A stretch of DNA of 64,000 nucleotides from the NCBI GenBank assembly GCA_050789255.1, contig JBOZRQ010000017.1, positions 62,001 through 126,000 on the forward strand. Direction: 5' to 3'. The notes beneath the pieces were generated by a model that saw only the letters and a program-made list of their open reading frames with translations, made no database searches and was not told the DNA's origin. The translations under genes were made by a program, and so were the position numbers. Origin of the DNA: JBOZRQ01 sp050789255. GTDB taxonomy: Bacteria > Bacillota > Sulfobacillia > Symbiobacteriales > Symbiobacteriaceae. Shown one piece after another: positions 51,992-60,673 of the stretch; the first letter of the stretch is position 1, and every line of letters begins with the position of its first letter.

Positions 51992-52816
51992 ATGAGCCTA
52001 TTTCCCTGGCTGTTTCGGGGAGCCGAGCGGGACCGTGCATACGGCCGTCTGAATGGAGTCAAGGAGGCGTACGGGGAGCACGGAAACCGTGTGATTCGGC
52101 TCTCTGCCCGCACCGACCTGCTCAGGAAGTCGGTGGGGGCCACGCAACGCTCCTTTGAGTTCGTCGAGAAGACCTTTGCCGAGGCCACGACGGCCTACAG
52201 CAAGGTGCAGGAGCTGATCGACCAGCTGGAGTTCAGCCTCTCCAAGGGCAAGGTGGGCGACCTTGCCGGGGCAGAGAGCGCTGTGAAGGCGGTCGGGCCC
52301 AAGCTTGACGAGTTGGAGCGCCGGCTGACCGAATGGGAATCCAAGTGGAGCCAGGTCCCCCGGGAGATCGACGATGTCGCAGCCGCCCTCGCCGAGGTGC
52401 AGCGGCATGTGGAGATGGCCGCCCAGGGGCTGGGCGCCGCCATCCCCCTGCAAGGCCGGCTCGCTTCCATGCAGGCCCACCTGGCGAAGATCCAGGGGAC
52501 CATGGCCGCCGGCAACCCCATTGAGGCGAGCCTGTTGGTCAGCGACCTGCGCATTGCTCTGGAGAAGGTTGAGGATGAGGCTGGGCTCTATCTAAGCGGG
52601 GCCGGCGCCATCCAGCAGGCCGAGCGGGAGCTTGAGGCGGCAAAGGCCCGGGTTGGCGCCGATGCACCGAGCGAAGCGGTGGGCGCCCTGGCCGCTGCGG
52701 AAGCGCTCCTGCCCCGCCTGCGGCCGCAGCTGGCCGAGGGCAAGCTGGATCAGTTTCAGGCCGACCTGCTCCAGGTCCAAACGCAGCTCTCCGCTGCCAG
52801 GTCGCAGCTAAAGTAA
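51992..52816 (+). CDS. Coiled-coil protein, unknown
   Basis: 274 residues from ATG near GGAGG. After a short hydrophobic start (MSLFPWLFRGAERDRAYGRL), almost the whole chain is heptad-rich helix (LRKSVGATQRSFEFVEKTFAEATTAYSKVQELIDQLEF, DELERRLTEWESKWSQV). No catalytic motif or membrane segment. Structural or scaffold role likely. Confidence 0.75.
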   Translation: MSLFPWLFRGAERDRAYGRLNGVKEAYGEHGNRVIRLSARTDLLRKSVGATQRSFEFVEKTFAEATTAYSKVQELIDQLEFSLSKGKVGDLAGAESAVKAVGPKLDELERRLTEWESKWSQVPREIDDVAAALAEVQRHVEMAAQGLGAAIPLQGRLASMQAHLAKIQGTMAAGNPIEASLLVSDLRIALEKVEDEAGLYLSGAGAIQQAERELEAAKARVGADAPSEAVGALAAAEALLPRLRPQLAEGKLDQFQADLLQVQTQLSAARSQLK

Positions 52817-52849
52817 AAGGGAGGCCGGGTGCCTTCCCGACCTCCTGTC

Positions 52850-53125
52850 CTATTGGTTCTCCTGGTCGTCCTTCTTCTTCTTGGCCTGCTTGCCGCCCTG
52901 CTCCTGGTCCTGGTCCTGGTCCTGGTCCTGATAGAGCTGGTTGTGCTGACCCAGGTAGTCCCGGCGGGACTCCAGGATCTTCACGTGCCGCTCCATATCC
53001 TCGGCCATGTCCTTGAAGACGTCGCTTGCCTTCTGATCCTCCGATTCGGTGGCGAAGAGCAAATAGCTGCCCTTGGACGCCTCGGCCATGGCGATGGCCC
53101 GCTCCAAATCGCTGCGTACAGTCAC
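52850..53125 (-). CDS. DUF1657-type protein with Gln-Asp repeat tail
   Basis: 91 residues from GTG behind AGGGGG. TVRSDLERAIAMAEASKGSYLLFATESEDQKASDVFKDMAEDM is DUF1657-like, a family often encoded beside spoVA genes of the mobile type, and spoVAC lies just upstream here. The tail contains YQDQDQDQDQEQ from hexanucleotide repeats, then KQAKKKKDDQENQ. A 9-bp hairpin separates it from spoVAC. Confidence 0.82.
   Translation of the reverse strand: MTVRSDLERAIAMAEASKGSYLLFATESEDQKASDVFKDMAEDMERHVKILESRRDYLGQHNQLYQDQDQDQDQEQGGKQAKKKKDDQENQ
52902..52930. repeat. Hexanucleotide tandem repeat TCCTGG
   Basis: Nearly five perfect copies of TCCTGG (29 bases), encoding Gln-Asp repeats in the DUF1657-type protein on the minus strand. 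Copy number may vary by slippage in steps of two residues without frameshift. Confidence 0.85.
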
Positions 53126-53145
53126 GTGTAGCGGCCCCCTTTATG

Positions 53146-53167
53146 CGTAACCACAGCGGTGGTTACG
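53146..53167 (-). terminator. Hairpin between spoVAC and the DUF1657 gene
   Basis: CGTAACCAC (53146-53154) pairs with GTGGTTACG (53159-53167) around AGCG. No T tract follows, so it probably tunes rather than stops readthrough. Confidence 0.5.
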
Positions 53168-53173
53168 ATCTGT

Positions 53174-53653
53174 TCAGCGAAACATCTGCACGATCGAAGC
53201 GATGACCCCGACGACGAAGGCCGTGGTCACTCCAAATGCGATCACCGAACCGGCCAGTTGAAACATCCTGCCTCCGACGCCGAAGACCAGGCCTTCCTGC
53301 CGGAACTCCATCGCAGCGGCGGACATCGAGTTGGCGAAGCCGGTCACCGGCACTGACAGCCCAGCCCCAGCCCGGCGGGCGAGCTTGTCGAAGACGCCCA
53401 GGCCCGTCAGCAGGCACCCAAGAAAGATCATCGTGGCGACCGTGGGGTCCCCGGCCCGCTTGTGCGAGATATCGAGGGCCCACTCCCAGAAGTCGGTGAT
53501 CCCCTCGCCGATCAGGCAGACGAGGCCGCCGGTGAAGAAGGCCCAGATCGCGTTGCGAAGGCGCGGGGGCTTCGGCTCTGCCTTGGCGACGCGGTGCTGG
53601 TAGATTGCCTGCTGCGATTGCTCCGATGCAGCTCCCTGCCCAACCTTGACCAC
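53174..53653 (-). CDS. spoVAC: Stage V sporulation protein AC
   Basis: 159 residues from GTG, behind GGAGGTGC. Four hydrophobic segments and AIWAFFTGGLVCLIGEGITDF, LLTGLGVFDKLARRAGAGLSVPVTGFANSMSAAAMEFRQEG match SpoVAC, an inner spore-membrane protein needed to move dipicolinic acid and to act as a mechanosensitive channel in Bacillus. The rest of the spoVA operon is absent here; only a DUF1657 gene follows. A sigma-G-like promoter precedes it. Confidence 0.9.
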   Translation of the reverse strand: MVKVGQGAASEQSQQAIYQHRVAKAEPKPPRLRNAIWAFFTGGLVCLIGEGITDFWEWALDISHKRAGDPTVATMIFLGCLLTGLGVFDKLARRAGAGLSVPVTGFANSMSAAAMEFRQEGLVFGVGGRMFQLAGSVIAFGVTTAFVVGVIASIVQMFR

Positions 53654-53670
53654 GGCAGCACCTCCGAACC

Positions 53671-53700
53671 TAGTGTCTGCGCAAGCACAGGGAGGTATAC
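53671..53700 (-). promoter_or_regulatory. Sigma-G-like promoter of spoVAC
   Basis: On the minus strand GTATA (53696-53700), 18 bases, GACACTA (53671-53677). The same spacing is found at the SASP gene. The -35 overlaps the ribosome site of the divergent DUF3891 gene. Confidence 0.5.
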
Positions 53701-53705
53701 GACCA

Positions 53706-54500
53706 ATGATTCTTCGCACTGCGAACGGCCGCACGCAAATCGTACTGCAGACAGACCACGCTAAGCTGTGCGGCGAGTTTGCCAGCGCCTGGGGCGGCGA
53801 TCGGTTTCATCCCCCCGAGCCGCTGGCGCCGGTGCGCATCGCCGCCGAGATGCACGATCACGGCTGGTTCGACTGGGAGCGGGCGCCGCGGGTAAAGGCC
53901 GCTACCGGCAAGGTCTACGACTTTCTTGAAATGCCGACCGATGTTCACGTCGAGCTCTACGACCGGGGCATCCGCATGGCCCTGGACGAGCACCCCTACG
54001 CCGGGCTGCTCGTCAGCCTACACGGGACCGGGCTCTATAAGAAGCGCTACGGTTATATGCCGGAGCTCAGCTTTAAGGAGGTCGCCCCGGAGTTCCGCTC
54101 GGTGGTCGATAGCTACTTGGCCCAGCACGATGCGCTTCAGACGGAACTGATGGCCGCCCTGCACATCGACCCGCAGGTGGTCTGGACCCACTACCGCTGG
54201 TTGCAGGCCTGGGATCTCCTCTCCCTCTCCGTCTGCCGCACCGACCCCGCCGAAGGGCGCCGGCAGTCTCTGGGCGTCATGCCCCTCTACCCGGGCGGCC
54301 CCGAGGAGCGCCTCGAGGTCCAGGGCGCCGGCCCCGGCCGGTTCACAGTCACCCCTTGGCCCTTTGCGGTGGAAGCTCTTGAGCTCGTCGTGCCCGTTCG
54401 CTTCATCGCTGACCGTGCTTACACATCTGATGATGATCTACAAGCGGCCATGGCCGCGGCACCAACTCAGCCACTTCGCACAGTCATTCTGCGGCATTAA
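53706..54500 (+). CDS. DUF3891 family protein
   Basis: 264 residues from ATG after GGGAGGT. LQTDHAKLCGEFASAWGG, AAEMHDHGWFDWE and ALLVSLHGTGLY are family marks; conserved His residues suggest a metal site. Function unknown. It shares a 50-base upstream region with spoVAC. Confidence 0.88.
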   Translation: MILRTANGRTQIVLQTDHAKLCGEFASAWGGDRFHPPEPLAPVRIAAEMHDHGWFDWERAPRVKAATGKVYDFLEMPTDVHVELYDRGIRMALDEHPYAGLLVSLHGTGLYKKRYGYMPELSFKEVAPEFRSVVDSYLAQHDALQTELMAALHIDPQVVWTHYRWLQAWDLLSLSVCRTDPAEGRRQSLGVMPLYPGGPEERLEVQGAGPGRFTVTPWPFAVEALELVVPVRFIADRAYTSDDDLQAAMAAAPTQPLRTVILRH

Positions 54501-54513
54501 AGGAGCGAGCGAA

Positions 54514-55095
54514 TTGAGTAAGGTCGTAGCTATCGAGGCCCTGACGCTGGACGGCGTAATGCAAGGGATGGGAGGACCCGACGAGGACCGCCGTGGTGGA
54601 TTCCAGTACGGCGGTTGGGCGGCGGGGCGCGGTGACGCCGTGATGCAGAAGGTGCTGGGTGGGTACATGAGTGACCCGTGGTCGCTGCTGCTCGGGCGCG
54701 TCACCTACGAGAATTTCGCCGGCTACTGGCCCAAGCAACCGTCCAATCCGATGAGCGACAAGATGAACAACGCCCAGAAGTTCGTGGCCTCCACCACCCT
54801 GACCGAACCGTTGGCCTGGCAGAACTCCGTTTTGCTGGGTGGTGACGCCGCCGACGCGGTCGCCACGCTCAAGAAGGAGCACCCCAAGACGCTGGTGATC
54901 TTCGGGAGTGGCGTACTGGTCCAGTCTTTGATGCGGCGTAATCTGATCGACGAGTTCGTACTGCAGATTCACCCGCTGGTTCTCGGCACTGGGCTTCGCC
55001 TGTTTCCCGATGGCAGCCCGCTCACGAAGTTCACGCTGGCGGACTCGGTAACCACAGGTAAGGGCGTGATCATCGCGACCTACCGGCCGGCTTAA
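54514..55095 (+). CDS. RibD C-terminal/dihydrofolate reductase-like protein
   Basis: 193 residues from TTG, behind AAAGGAG. VVAIEALTLDGVMQGMGG, LLGRVTYENFAGYWP, FGSGVLVQSLMRRNLIDEFVLQIHPLVLGTGLRLF fit the DHFR-like RibD_C fold of bacterial YyaP/YwjB-type reductases. NAD(P)H use is likely from the family, substrate unknown. A strong bidirectional terminator follows. Confidence 0.88.
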   Translation: MSKVVAIEALTLDGVMQGMGGPDEDRRGGFQYGGWAAGRGDAVMQKVLGGYMSDPWSLLLGRVTYENFAGYWPKQPSNPMSDKMNNAQKFVASTTLTEPLAWQNSVLLGGDAADAVATLKKEHPKTLVIFGSGVLVQSLMRRNLIDEFVLQIHPLVLGTGLRLFPDGSPLTKFTLADSVTTGKGVIIATYRPA

Positions 55096-55112
55096 TTGGC
55101 AAGCAAAAAAGG

Positions 55113-55143
55113 ACCCAGACTGGTAAGCCCAGTCTGGGTTTTC
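55113..55143. terminator. Bidirectional terminator
   Basis: ACCCAGACTGG (55113-55123) pairs with CCAGTCTGGGT (55129-55139), with A-run on the left and TTTT on the right, between convergent genes. Confidence 0.88.
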
Positions 55144-55156
55144 GCATTCGCAAGGG

Positions 55157-56410
55157 TTACATGTCTCCACCAGCGTACGAGTGAAGGCCGACGATAAGTA
55201 GGTTTACACCGACCAGTGTGAAGAGGACCACACCGAAGCCGATCACCGCCACCCAGGCCGACTTGCGACCCTCCCAGCCACGGCTGATGCGCATGTGCAG
55301 GTAGGCCGAGTAGACCAGCCAGGCGATCAGGGCCCAGGTCTCCTTGGGGTCCCAGAACCAGTAGCGGCCCCAGGCCTCCTTGGCCCAGAGCATGGCGAAG
55401 ATCAGGCCGCCCAGGGTGAAGATTGGGTAGCCGAAGGCCACGGCCCGGTAGCTGACCTCGTCCATCATCTCGGGGTCCCCCGAGACCTTGCGGGCGATGG
55501 CGTCCGAGATCGGGCCCTTGGCCACGAAGGCCCGGATCGCCCAGTAGAGCACGCCGCCCACGGCGAGGGCGTAGATCAGCGTGTTCATGTTCTTGCCCTT
55601 CCATCGGAACGGGGCGGACATGAGCGGCATGGGGATGAAGCCAAGGAGGTTCCCCTTCTCGCCGATGGTCGCCGTGGTGGGACCGATGATCGGCGGCAGG
55701 TGGTAGGTGCTGTTCTGGAAGACCCACTGGTAGCCCATATAGCGCAGAATGAGCGCCAGCAAGGTCCAGCCCACCATGACCAGGATCACATAGGCCAGGA
55801 TCTCCAGCGCACGGCTGCCCCAAATGCGCTCCCGCTCGGAAGCGGGCGCCGTTCGAAGCGGGGCTCCGTCGGCTGCGGCGGCCAGCTCGAGCCCGCGCAC
55901 CCGGAGCAGGTAGAGCAGCGCTGCGCCGAAGGCCACGGCGAAGAAGCCTTCGCCCAGTGCGGCCATCGAGACGTGCAGCGGCAGCCAGTAGCTCTTGAGC
56001 GGGGCGATCAGCGGGGTGACCTTGGGCGGGAAGACGTAAGAGTATGCCATGAGGAAGACGCCGACCGGCGAGAGCAGGGCGCCCAGCAGGGGCATCCGGT
56101 AGATCCGGTGGATCACCTGGTAGGCCAGCATGCTGGTGAAGGCCATGAAGCCAATGAACTCGTACATGTTGGAGGTCGGCCAGTGGCCGGCGCCCTGCCA
56201 GCGCGACAGGATGGCAGCAGCATGGAACAGGACGCCGACCAGGTGTGCCCCGGTGGCCCAGTCAGCATTGCGAGTCAGCCGCTTGCCATGCGATATCCGG
56301 CTCCCAATAAACCCGGAGACGTACAGGAGCGTGGCGATGAGATAGGATGCGAAGCCTCCCAGCAGCAGCCACTGACTCGCATCAATCAGGGCTTGGTTTG
56401 GCGGTGTCAT
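55157..56410 (-). CDS. ccsA: Cytochrome c assembly protein CcsA
   Basis: 417 residues, about eight membrane helices. The haem-handling tryptophan-rich motif is GRYWFWDPKETWALI near residue 348, with conserved His before and after. With ResB it forms the System II cytochrome c synthase. ATG overlaps the ResB stop (ATGA). Between helices a cytoplasmic insertion (LELAAAADGAPLRTAPASERERIWG) is unremarkable. Confidence 0.95.
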   Translation of the reverse strand: MTPPNQALIDASQWLLLGGFASYLIATLLYVSGFIGSRISHGKRLTRNADWATGAHLVGVLFHAAAILSRWQGAGHWPTSNMYEFIGFMAFTSMLAYQVIHRIYRMPLLGALLSPVGVFLMAYSYVFPPKVTPLIAPLKSYWLPLHVSMAALGEGFFAVAFGAALLYLLRVRGLELAAAADGAPLRTAPASERERIWGSRALEILAYVILVMVGWTLLALILRYMGYQWVFQNSTYHLPPIIGPTTATIGEKGNLLGFIPMPLMSAPFRWKGKNMNTLIYALAVGGVLYWAIRAFVAKGPISDAIARKVSGDPEMMDEVSYRAVAFGYPIFTLGGLIFAMLWAKEAWGRYWFWDPKETWALIAWLVYSAYLHMRISRGWEGRKSAWVAVIGFGVVLFTLVGVNLLIVGLHSYAGGDM

Positions 56411-57891
56411 GCGGTTTTCCCCTCTCCCTCGGGTTCACCAAATATGCGCTTCATCTCTTGCTTCAGCCCAAACTTGTTCTTGAAGGCACGGGCGCCGACG
56501 AGAACCCTCCCGTTCTCCTCGCGCACCCAGACCTGCCAGTGGAAAATAAAGAAGGTGATCACCATACCGAGCATCACGACAGCCAGGCCGGTGTACATGT
56601 ACGGCGTGGTCCGGTCCTTATGAAGCTTGAGCGCCGTCTCCCAGCGGTTCTCGATCTTGTCCACCGTCAGGTAGATCGGCCCTTCGTAGACAGGCTCGGC
56701 ATCCTTGGCAAGGATGATCAGCGCGGCCCGACCGACGACCTCGTTCGTGTCCGTGGTGAGGAACTCGGCCATCAGGACTGGGTTCTTCACCTCGAAGCTG
56801 CCGTTGGTGCCCTGCTGCGTGGCGGGGTCCACCACGAAGTCATGGTAGTACGAACGCACGGCCATCTTCAGCTTGTCACCGATGGGGTACTCCGCCTGGG
56901 GCTGCCTCAGGTCGAAGGCGATGGTGGTGACCTGCTGCTTGGCGAGGGCGCCCATCACCTTGATGGTGGCGATGCCCGGCTCTTGGCGGAACGAGGCCTG
57001 GTAGATCTCCCAGCCGCCATAGGCCACCGGGTGGTTCACCTCGATGGTCTGGCGAAGGGTCTCCTTGCCATCCACGATGACGGAGGCGTCGGTGGCGAAC
57101 CGGGACGGGGCGCCGTTCGGGTAGAGCTCCATGGTGAACTTATGGTTGGTGAGCGCAAAGTCGGTGTCCGGCACCTTGACGGTCTGTCCGTCGGGTATCC
57201 AGACGTCCTTGGAGACGTCCCATCCCGGCAGCGCCTTGGAGAAACCGGCCATGCAGACGATGATCAGCCCGATGTGCAGGATATAGGGGCCGTACCGGCT
57301 AAGGCGGCCCTTATCGCCGTAAGCGCACTCCCGGTCGCGGATCATTTTGTAGCCACGCTTTTTGAGCCGAGCTTCTACCGAGGCCAGGTCGCCTGGCACC
57401 TCCACCACCACCTCCTGGCGGCGGATGAAGTGCGGCAGCTTCCAGACCTGCGGGTTGACGAGCATGCGGTGCAGCGGCACCAGCCGCTGCAGCGAGCAGA
57501 TGATCAGGTTGATGACCAGAAGCAGGATGAGGGTCGCGAACCAGATGGAGCTATAAGCGTGGGTGAGCCCCAGCTTCAAGTAGAGATTGCCCCAGAATTC
57601 ACCATAGCGATCCGGGTAGTACATATGTGGGGGCCGCCAGTCCTGGTAGAGCGACTCCTGTTCGATGAACGTGCCTACCGCGGAGGCCAGCGCGATCAGG
57701 ATGATCAGCGTCCAGGCGACTTTGGTGGAGGCGAAGAAGTCCCAGGCGCGGTCCAGAAATTCGGTCCAGCCGCCGCCAGTTGCGCTCTGCCTGGGCCGTT
57801 CCCGGTCTCCCAGGGCGTGGCCGCACTTGGGGCAGAAGGCGCTGGCCTCGGGCAGCGCCGTGCGGCAGGCCGGACAGTTCCCGTGCGACAA
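56407..57891 (-). CDS. resB: Cytochrome c biogenesis protein ResB with N-terminal zinc ribbon
   Basis: 494 residues from TTG behind AAGGAGG. Residues 6-23 hold CPAC and CPKC, a zinc ribbon not found in classical ResB. Then come membrane helices, the RYGPYILHIGLIIVCMAG segment, a large outer domain (about 225-430) and a last helix. ResB partners CcsA in delivering haem to apocytochromes c. Confidence 0.93.
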   Translation of the reverse strand: MSHGNCPACRTALPEASAFCPKCGHALGDRERPRQSATGGGWTEFLDRAWDFFASTKVAWTLIILIALASAVGTFIEQESLYQDWRPPHMYYPDRYGEFWGNLYLKLGLTHAYSSIWFATLILLLVINLIICSLQRLVPLHRMLVNPQVWKLPHFIRRQEVVVEVPGDLASVEARLKKRGYKMIRDRECAYGDKGRLSRYGPYILHIGLIIVCMAGFSKALPGWDVSKDVWIPDGQTVKVPDTDFALTNHKFTMELYPNGAPSRFATDASVIVDGKETLRQTIEVNHPVAYGGWEIYQASFRQEPGIATIKVMGALAKQQVTTIAFDLRQPQAEYPIGDKLKMAVRSYYHDFVVDPATQQGTNGSFEVKNPVLMAEFLTTDTNEVVGRAALIILAKDAEPVYEGPIYLTVDKIENRWETALKLHKDRTTPYMYTGLAVVMLGMVITFFIFHWQVWVREENGRVLVGARAFKNKFGLKQEMKRIFGEPEGEGKTA

Positions 57892-57911
57892 CCGTGTTCC
57901 TCCTTACCTTC

Positions 57912-58643
57912 TTAAAAGCCCGTGAATCCGGTAATAGAGATCAGCCAGGCGCTGAGCCGCGCCATGTAGCCGGTGGCGAGCAGGACGCCCATGAGGACCA
58001 TCATGCCGCCGCCGATGCGCTCGACGACCAGGCTGTAGCGGGAGAGCAAACGTACTGAGCCGAGGGCGTAGGCCAGGCCCACGAACGGGATGGCGAAGCC
58101 GATGGAATAGGCCAGCAGCAGCAGGCCGCCGTAGCCGGGGCTGTTCGCCGCCAGCGCCAGGACGGCGCCCAGGATCGGGCCGATGCAGGGCGTCCAGCCC
58201 GCAGCGAAGGTCAGGCCGACCAGGGCGGAGCCGACGAAGCCCTGCGGCTTGTTGGCGAAGTGGAACCGGCGGTCCCGCATCAGCGCAGGGATGCGCACCA
58301 CACCCAGCATGGCAAGCCCCATCAGCGCGACGAAGATGCCGCCCAGGGTGGGAAGGCCGACGCACCAGGAGCCAATCTTGAACCAGCAGCGCCCGGAGTA
58401 AAAGAACGACCCCAGTGCGCTGGCCGCAAGACCGAGGGATACGTAGATGGTCGAGAAGCCAACGAAGAAGGCGAGGCTGTGCTGAAGCACTCGGATACGC
58501 GCCTGGCGGGTGCCGGCGGTCAGCTCATCCATTGAAACACCCGTGACATAGCTCAAGAACGAAGGATAGATCGGCAGGCAGCAGGGGGTCAGGAATGAGA
58601 GCACGCCGGCGCCGAAGGCCAGGAACAGGTTTGGCGTATCCAT
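57912..58643 (-). CDS. ccdA: Thiol-disulfide transporter CcdA
   Basis: 243 residues, six membrane helices. The redox cysteines appear in FLTPCCLPIYP (Cys 21-22) and GWTPCIGPILG (Cys 153), as in CcdA/DsbD-type proteins. It moves reducing power across the membrane to TlpA/ResA, which lies just upstream. ATG behind GGGAGACT. Confidence 0.95.
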   Translation of the reverse strand: MDTPNLFLAFGAGVLSFLTPCCLPIYPSFLSYVTGVSMDELTAGTRQARIRVLQHSLAFFVGFSTIYVSLGLAASALGSFFYSGRCWFKIGSWCVGLPTLGGIFVALMGLAMLGVVRIPALMRDRRFHFANKPQGFVGSALVGLTFAAGWTPCIGPILGAVLALAANSPGYGGLLLLAYSIGFAIPFVGLAYALGSVRLLSRYSLVVERIGGGMMVLMGVLLATGYMARLSAWLISITGFTGF

Positions 58644-58661
58644 GCCATAAGTCTCCCGTCT

Positions 58662-59300
58662 TTAGTTAGCTAGCAGGCGAAGGACCTCAGCCTCGATCTG
58701 ACCGGAACTCATCTGGTACTGGTAGATGGCTCGAATCGTCCCCGAGCGGTCGATGAAGAAGGTTGCAGGAAGGGGCATAATCTTGTAGGCGGTCTGGACC
58801 TCGGTCTCTACATCCATAAGCAGGGGGAAGTTGACCTTTACTTGATCTCGGAAGTCCGTTACGCCGACCTTGGCGTCCCCGACGTTGACACCCAACACCG
58901 TCAGCCCCTGCTCCTTATACCGGTCATAGACCTGCTGGAAGTCGGGCATCTCCTTGCGGCAGGGGGTGCACCAGGAGGCCCAGAAGTTGACGATGACCGG
59001 CTTGCCCTTCAGCGAGGACAGGCTCACCTGCCCGCCGTCTACCGCAGGGAGGGTAAAGTCGGGGGCAGCTTGTCCTGGAATCAGGGTCGTGTCGGCCTCG
59101 CCCCGGGGGACCAAGAGGAGCAGAAAGACCAATAGCCCGGAGAGCAGCAGGGTGACCGACATGGTCCTGCGCTTCCAGGCGGGGCGGTCGCTGGCATGGG
59201 ATGCACCTGCGCCGGCACCGGCCAGCTTGGAGTCCCAGCCACACTTGTGGCAGAAGCGGGCGCTAGCAGTCAACTGCGCTCCGCACTCAGGGCATGTCAC
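58662..59300 (-). CDS. resA: TlpA/ResA-like thioredoxin with N-terminal zinc ribbon
   Basis: 212 residues. Residues 3-20 hold CPEC and CHKC, again a zinc ribbon on the cytoplasmic side, then a membrane anchor (about 48-66) and an extracellular thioredoxin domain with FWASWCTPCRKEM (Cys 111 and 114) and MPLPATFFIDRSG. It reduces apocytochrome haem-binding cysteines, driven by CcdA. Confidence 0.92.
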   Translation of the reverse strand: MTCPECGAQLTASARFCHKCGWDSKLAGAGAGASHASDRPAWKRRTMSVTLLLSGLLVFLLLLVPRGEADTTLIPGQAAPDFTLPAVDGGQVSLSSLKGKPVIVNFWASWCTPCRKEMPDFQQVYDRYKEQGLTVLGVNVGDAKVGVTDFRDQVKVNFPLLMDVETEVQTAYKIMPLPATFFIDRSGTIRAIYQYQMSSGQIEAEVLRLLAN

Positions 59301-59313
59301 AGCCCGCTCACCT

Positions 59314-60171
59314 CTACTTGGGGGACGGAGTAAATAGGTAACCTTGCGATGTGGCGGCCAGGATCGGGGCCTTGGGGTTCGTGGTGGCGGTCAGGGCGAC
59401 GGCCACACGGTCGGGCGGGAGGTTGCCGGCTGAGCGCCAGGAGGAGCCCCCGTCGTCGCTGTACCGCACCACGCCGCCGATGGCCCCCCAGAGGCGCCCG
59501 GACCCGGACGGGTCGAAGACCAGCGAGGAGACCGTGTTCTGCAGCGAGCCGGCGTTGGCCCAGGTGCGGCCTCCATCCTCGCTGAGGGTCAGGAGGCCGT
59601 TGTAGCCTGCAACCGCGACGCGCTTGCTGTTATGCGGATCGATGGCAATGGTCAGGATCTCGTGGCCCTTGAACTCGGCCCACCGGTTCCAGGTGCGGCC
59701 GGAATCCGAACTCTCCATGATGCCGGCGCCCTTGGCGAACGCAATCAGCCGCTTGGGGTCGCTAGGGTCAGCAGCGAGGGCGCCGACGGTGCCCGTCAGG
59801 AGGGATTCGGTCTGCCCTGCTGTGTAGCTGACGATGCCGAACGTTCCGCCGAGGTAGAGCTTGCCGTCGGTGGCCACCTGGACCGCCAGGATGTCCTCCG
59901 TGGGCCCCGGCAGGCGTCCCCAGTTCTTGCGGTCCTTGCCGGCTACCAGCCCCATATGGGTGCCGAGATAACTGGTGCCATTTGTCCCGGCGGCCAGTGC
60001 ATGCACATGGTCTTCGGGCTCATTCTGTGCGATCAGGTTCTCAAGTTCGGTGGGCTTGGGCACGCTCGCCCGCCGAATCCAGAAAGAGACGGCGAAGACG
60101 GTGAGACTAAGTAAGAGGATGAACCAGGCGTAGTTGCGTGTCCCTCCGAACAGCGAACGAAGTTTGGACAA
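59314..60171 (-). CDS. Membrane-anchored BNR-repeat propeller
   Basis: 285 residues from TTG. Membrane anchor at about 14-32, then repeated Asp-box or BNR units (SSDSGRTWNRWAEF, SEDGGRTWANAGS, SDDGGSSWRSAGN). First gene of the cytochrome c operon, 13 bases before resA. Ycf48-like propellers help assemble photosystem or cytochrome complexes elsewhere; an assembly role here is inference. Confidence 0.8.
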   Translation of the reverse strand: MSKLRSLFGGTRNYAWFILLLSLTVFAVSFWIRRASVPKPTELENLIAQNEPEDHVHALAAGTNGTSYLGTHMGLVAGKDRKNWGRLPGPTEDILAVQVATDGKLYLGGTFGIVSYTAGQTESLLTGTVGALAADPSDPKRLIAFAKGAGIMESSDSGRTWNRWAEFKGHEILTIAIDPHNSKRVAVAGYNGLLTLSEDGGRTWANAGSLQNTVSSLVFDPSGSGRLWGAIGGVVRYSDDGGSSWRSAGNLPPDRVAVALTATTNPKAPILAATSQGYLFTPSPK

Positions 60172-60280
60172 TCGGGCGCACGCTCCCTTTTTGGGTCTAC
60201 CGTCATGGCGGCCCGTTCCATTATACCAGACCCGAACTTTCTTCGGTCAACCCGCTATTGAACCTAGGGCAGAATACTAA

Positions 60281-60308
60281 CTCCCGGCCTGAACAGGCCG
60301 GGAGTTTC
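60281..60308 (-). terminator. Terminator-like hairpin
   Basis: CTCCCGGCCT pairs with AGGCCGGGAG around GAAC, after the stop of the 60322-60645 gene on the minus strand; a short TTAGTATT follows. Confidence 0.65.
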
Positions 60309-60321
60309 GTGACATTTGTCC

Positions 60322-60645
60322 CTATGATGCTTTGCCATTGAGCCGATTGGCGAGCCGCTCGAGCGCTGCCTTCTGATTCCAGCCCCTCAGTTCAGGGAAG
60401 AACCGGTCCACCGCCAGCGACAGGTCCAGCAGGCGCATGCCGCCCCGCTCCTCGGGGCTCTTTTTAGCCTCCTGCGCCAGAATGTGGCCTACCACCCGGC
60501 TGACGGAGCGGAGTTCCACCCGGCGGGAGTAGTCGCCCTGGCCGGCGGCCAGCAGCGCCGGGGCGTAGCGGTTGCGAATGCGCTGAAGGCGTTCGAACAG
60601 CTCGATGGGCAGCGCCGTTTGAAAGGTTTGAACGATGACGGCCAA
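60322..60645 (-). CDS. Hypothetical protein, 107 aa
   Basis: 107 residues from TTG, behind GGGGAGGGG. Mainly helical and basic (LPIELFERLQRIRNRYAPALLA, DYSRRVELRSVSRVVGHILAQEAKK). No known motif. It follows yneA by 28 bases on the same strand, so it may be part of the SOS-controlled unit. Confidence 0.65.
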   Translation of the reverse strand: MAVIVQTFQTALPIELFERLQRIRNRYAPALLAAGQGDYSRRVELRSVSRVVGHILAQEAKKSPEERGGMRLLDLSLAVDRFFPELRGWNQKAALERLANRLNGKAS

Positions 60646-60673
60646 TGGGTTCCCCTCCCCTACCTGTACTGAC

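Noticed and set aside
56347..57915. Long plus-strand frame opposite resB
   Set aside because: Reads as a mirror of ResB codons with HVDG/LHHEVMV-type noise; no family or ribosome site.
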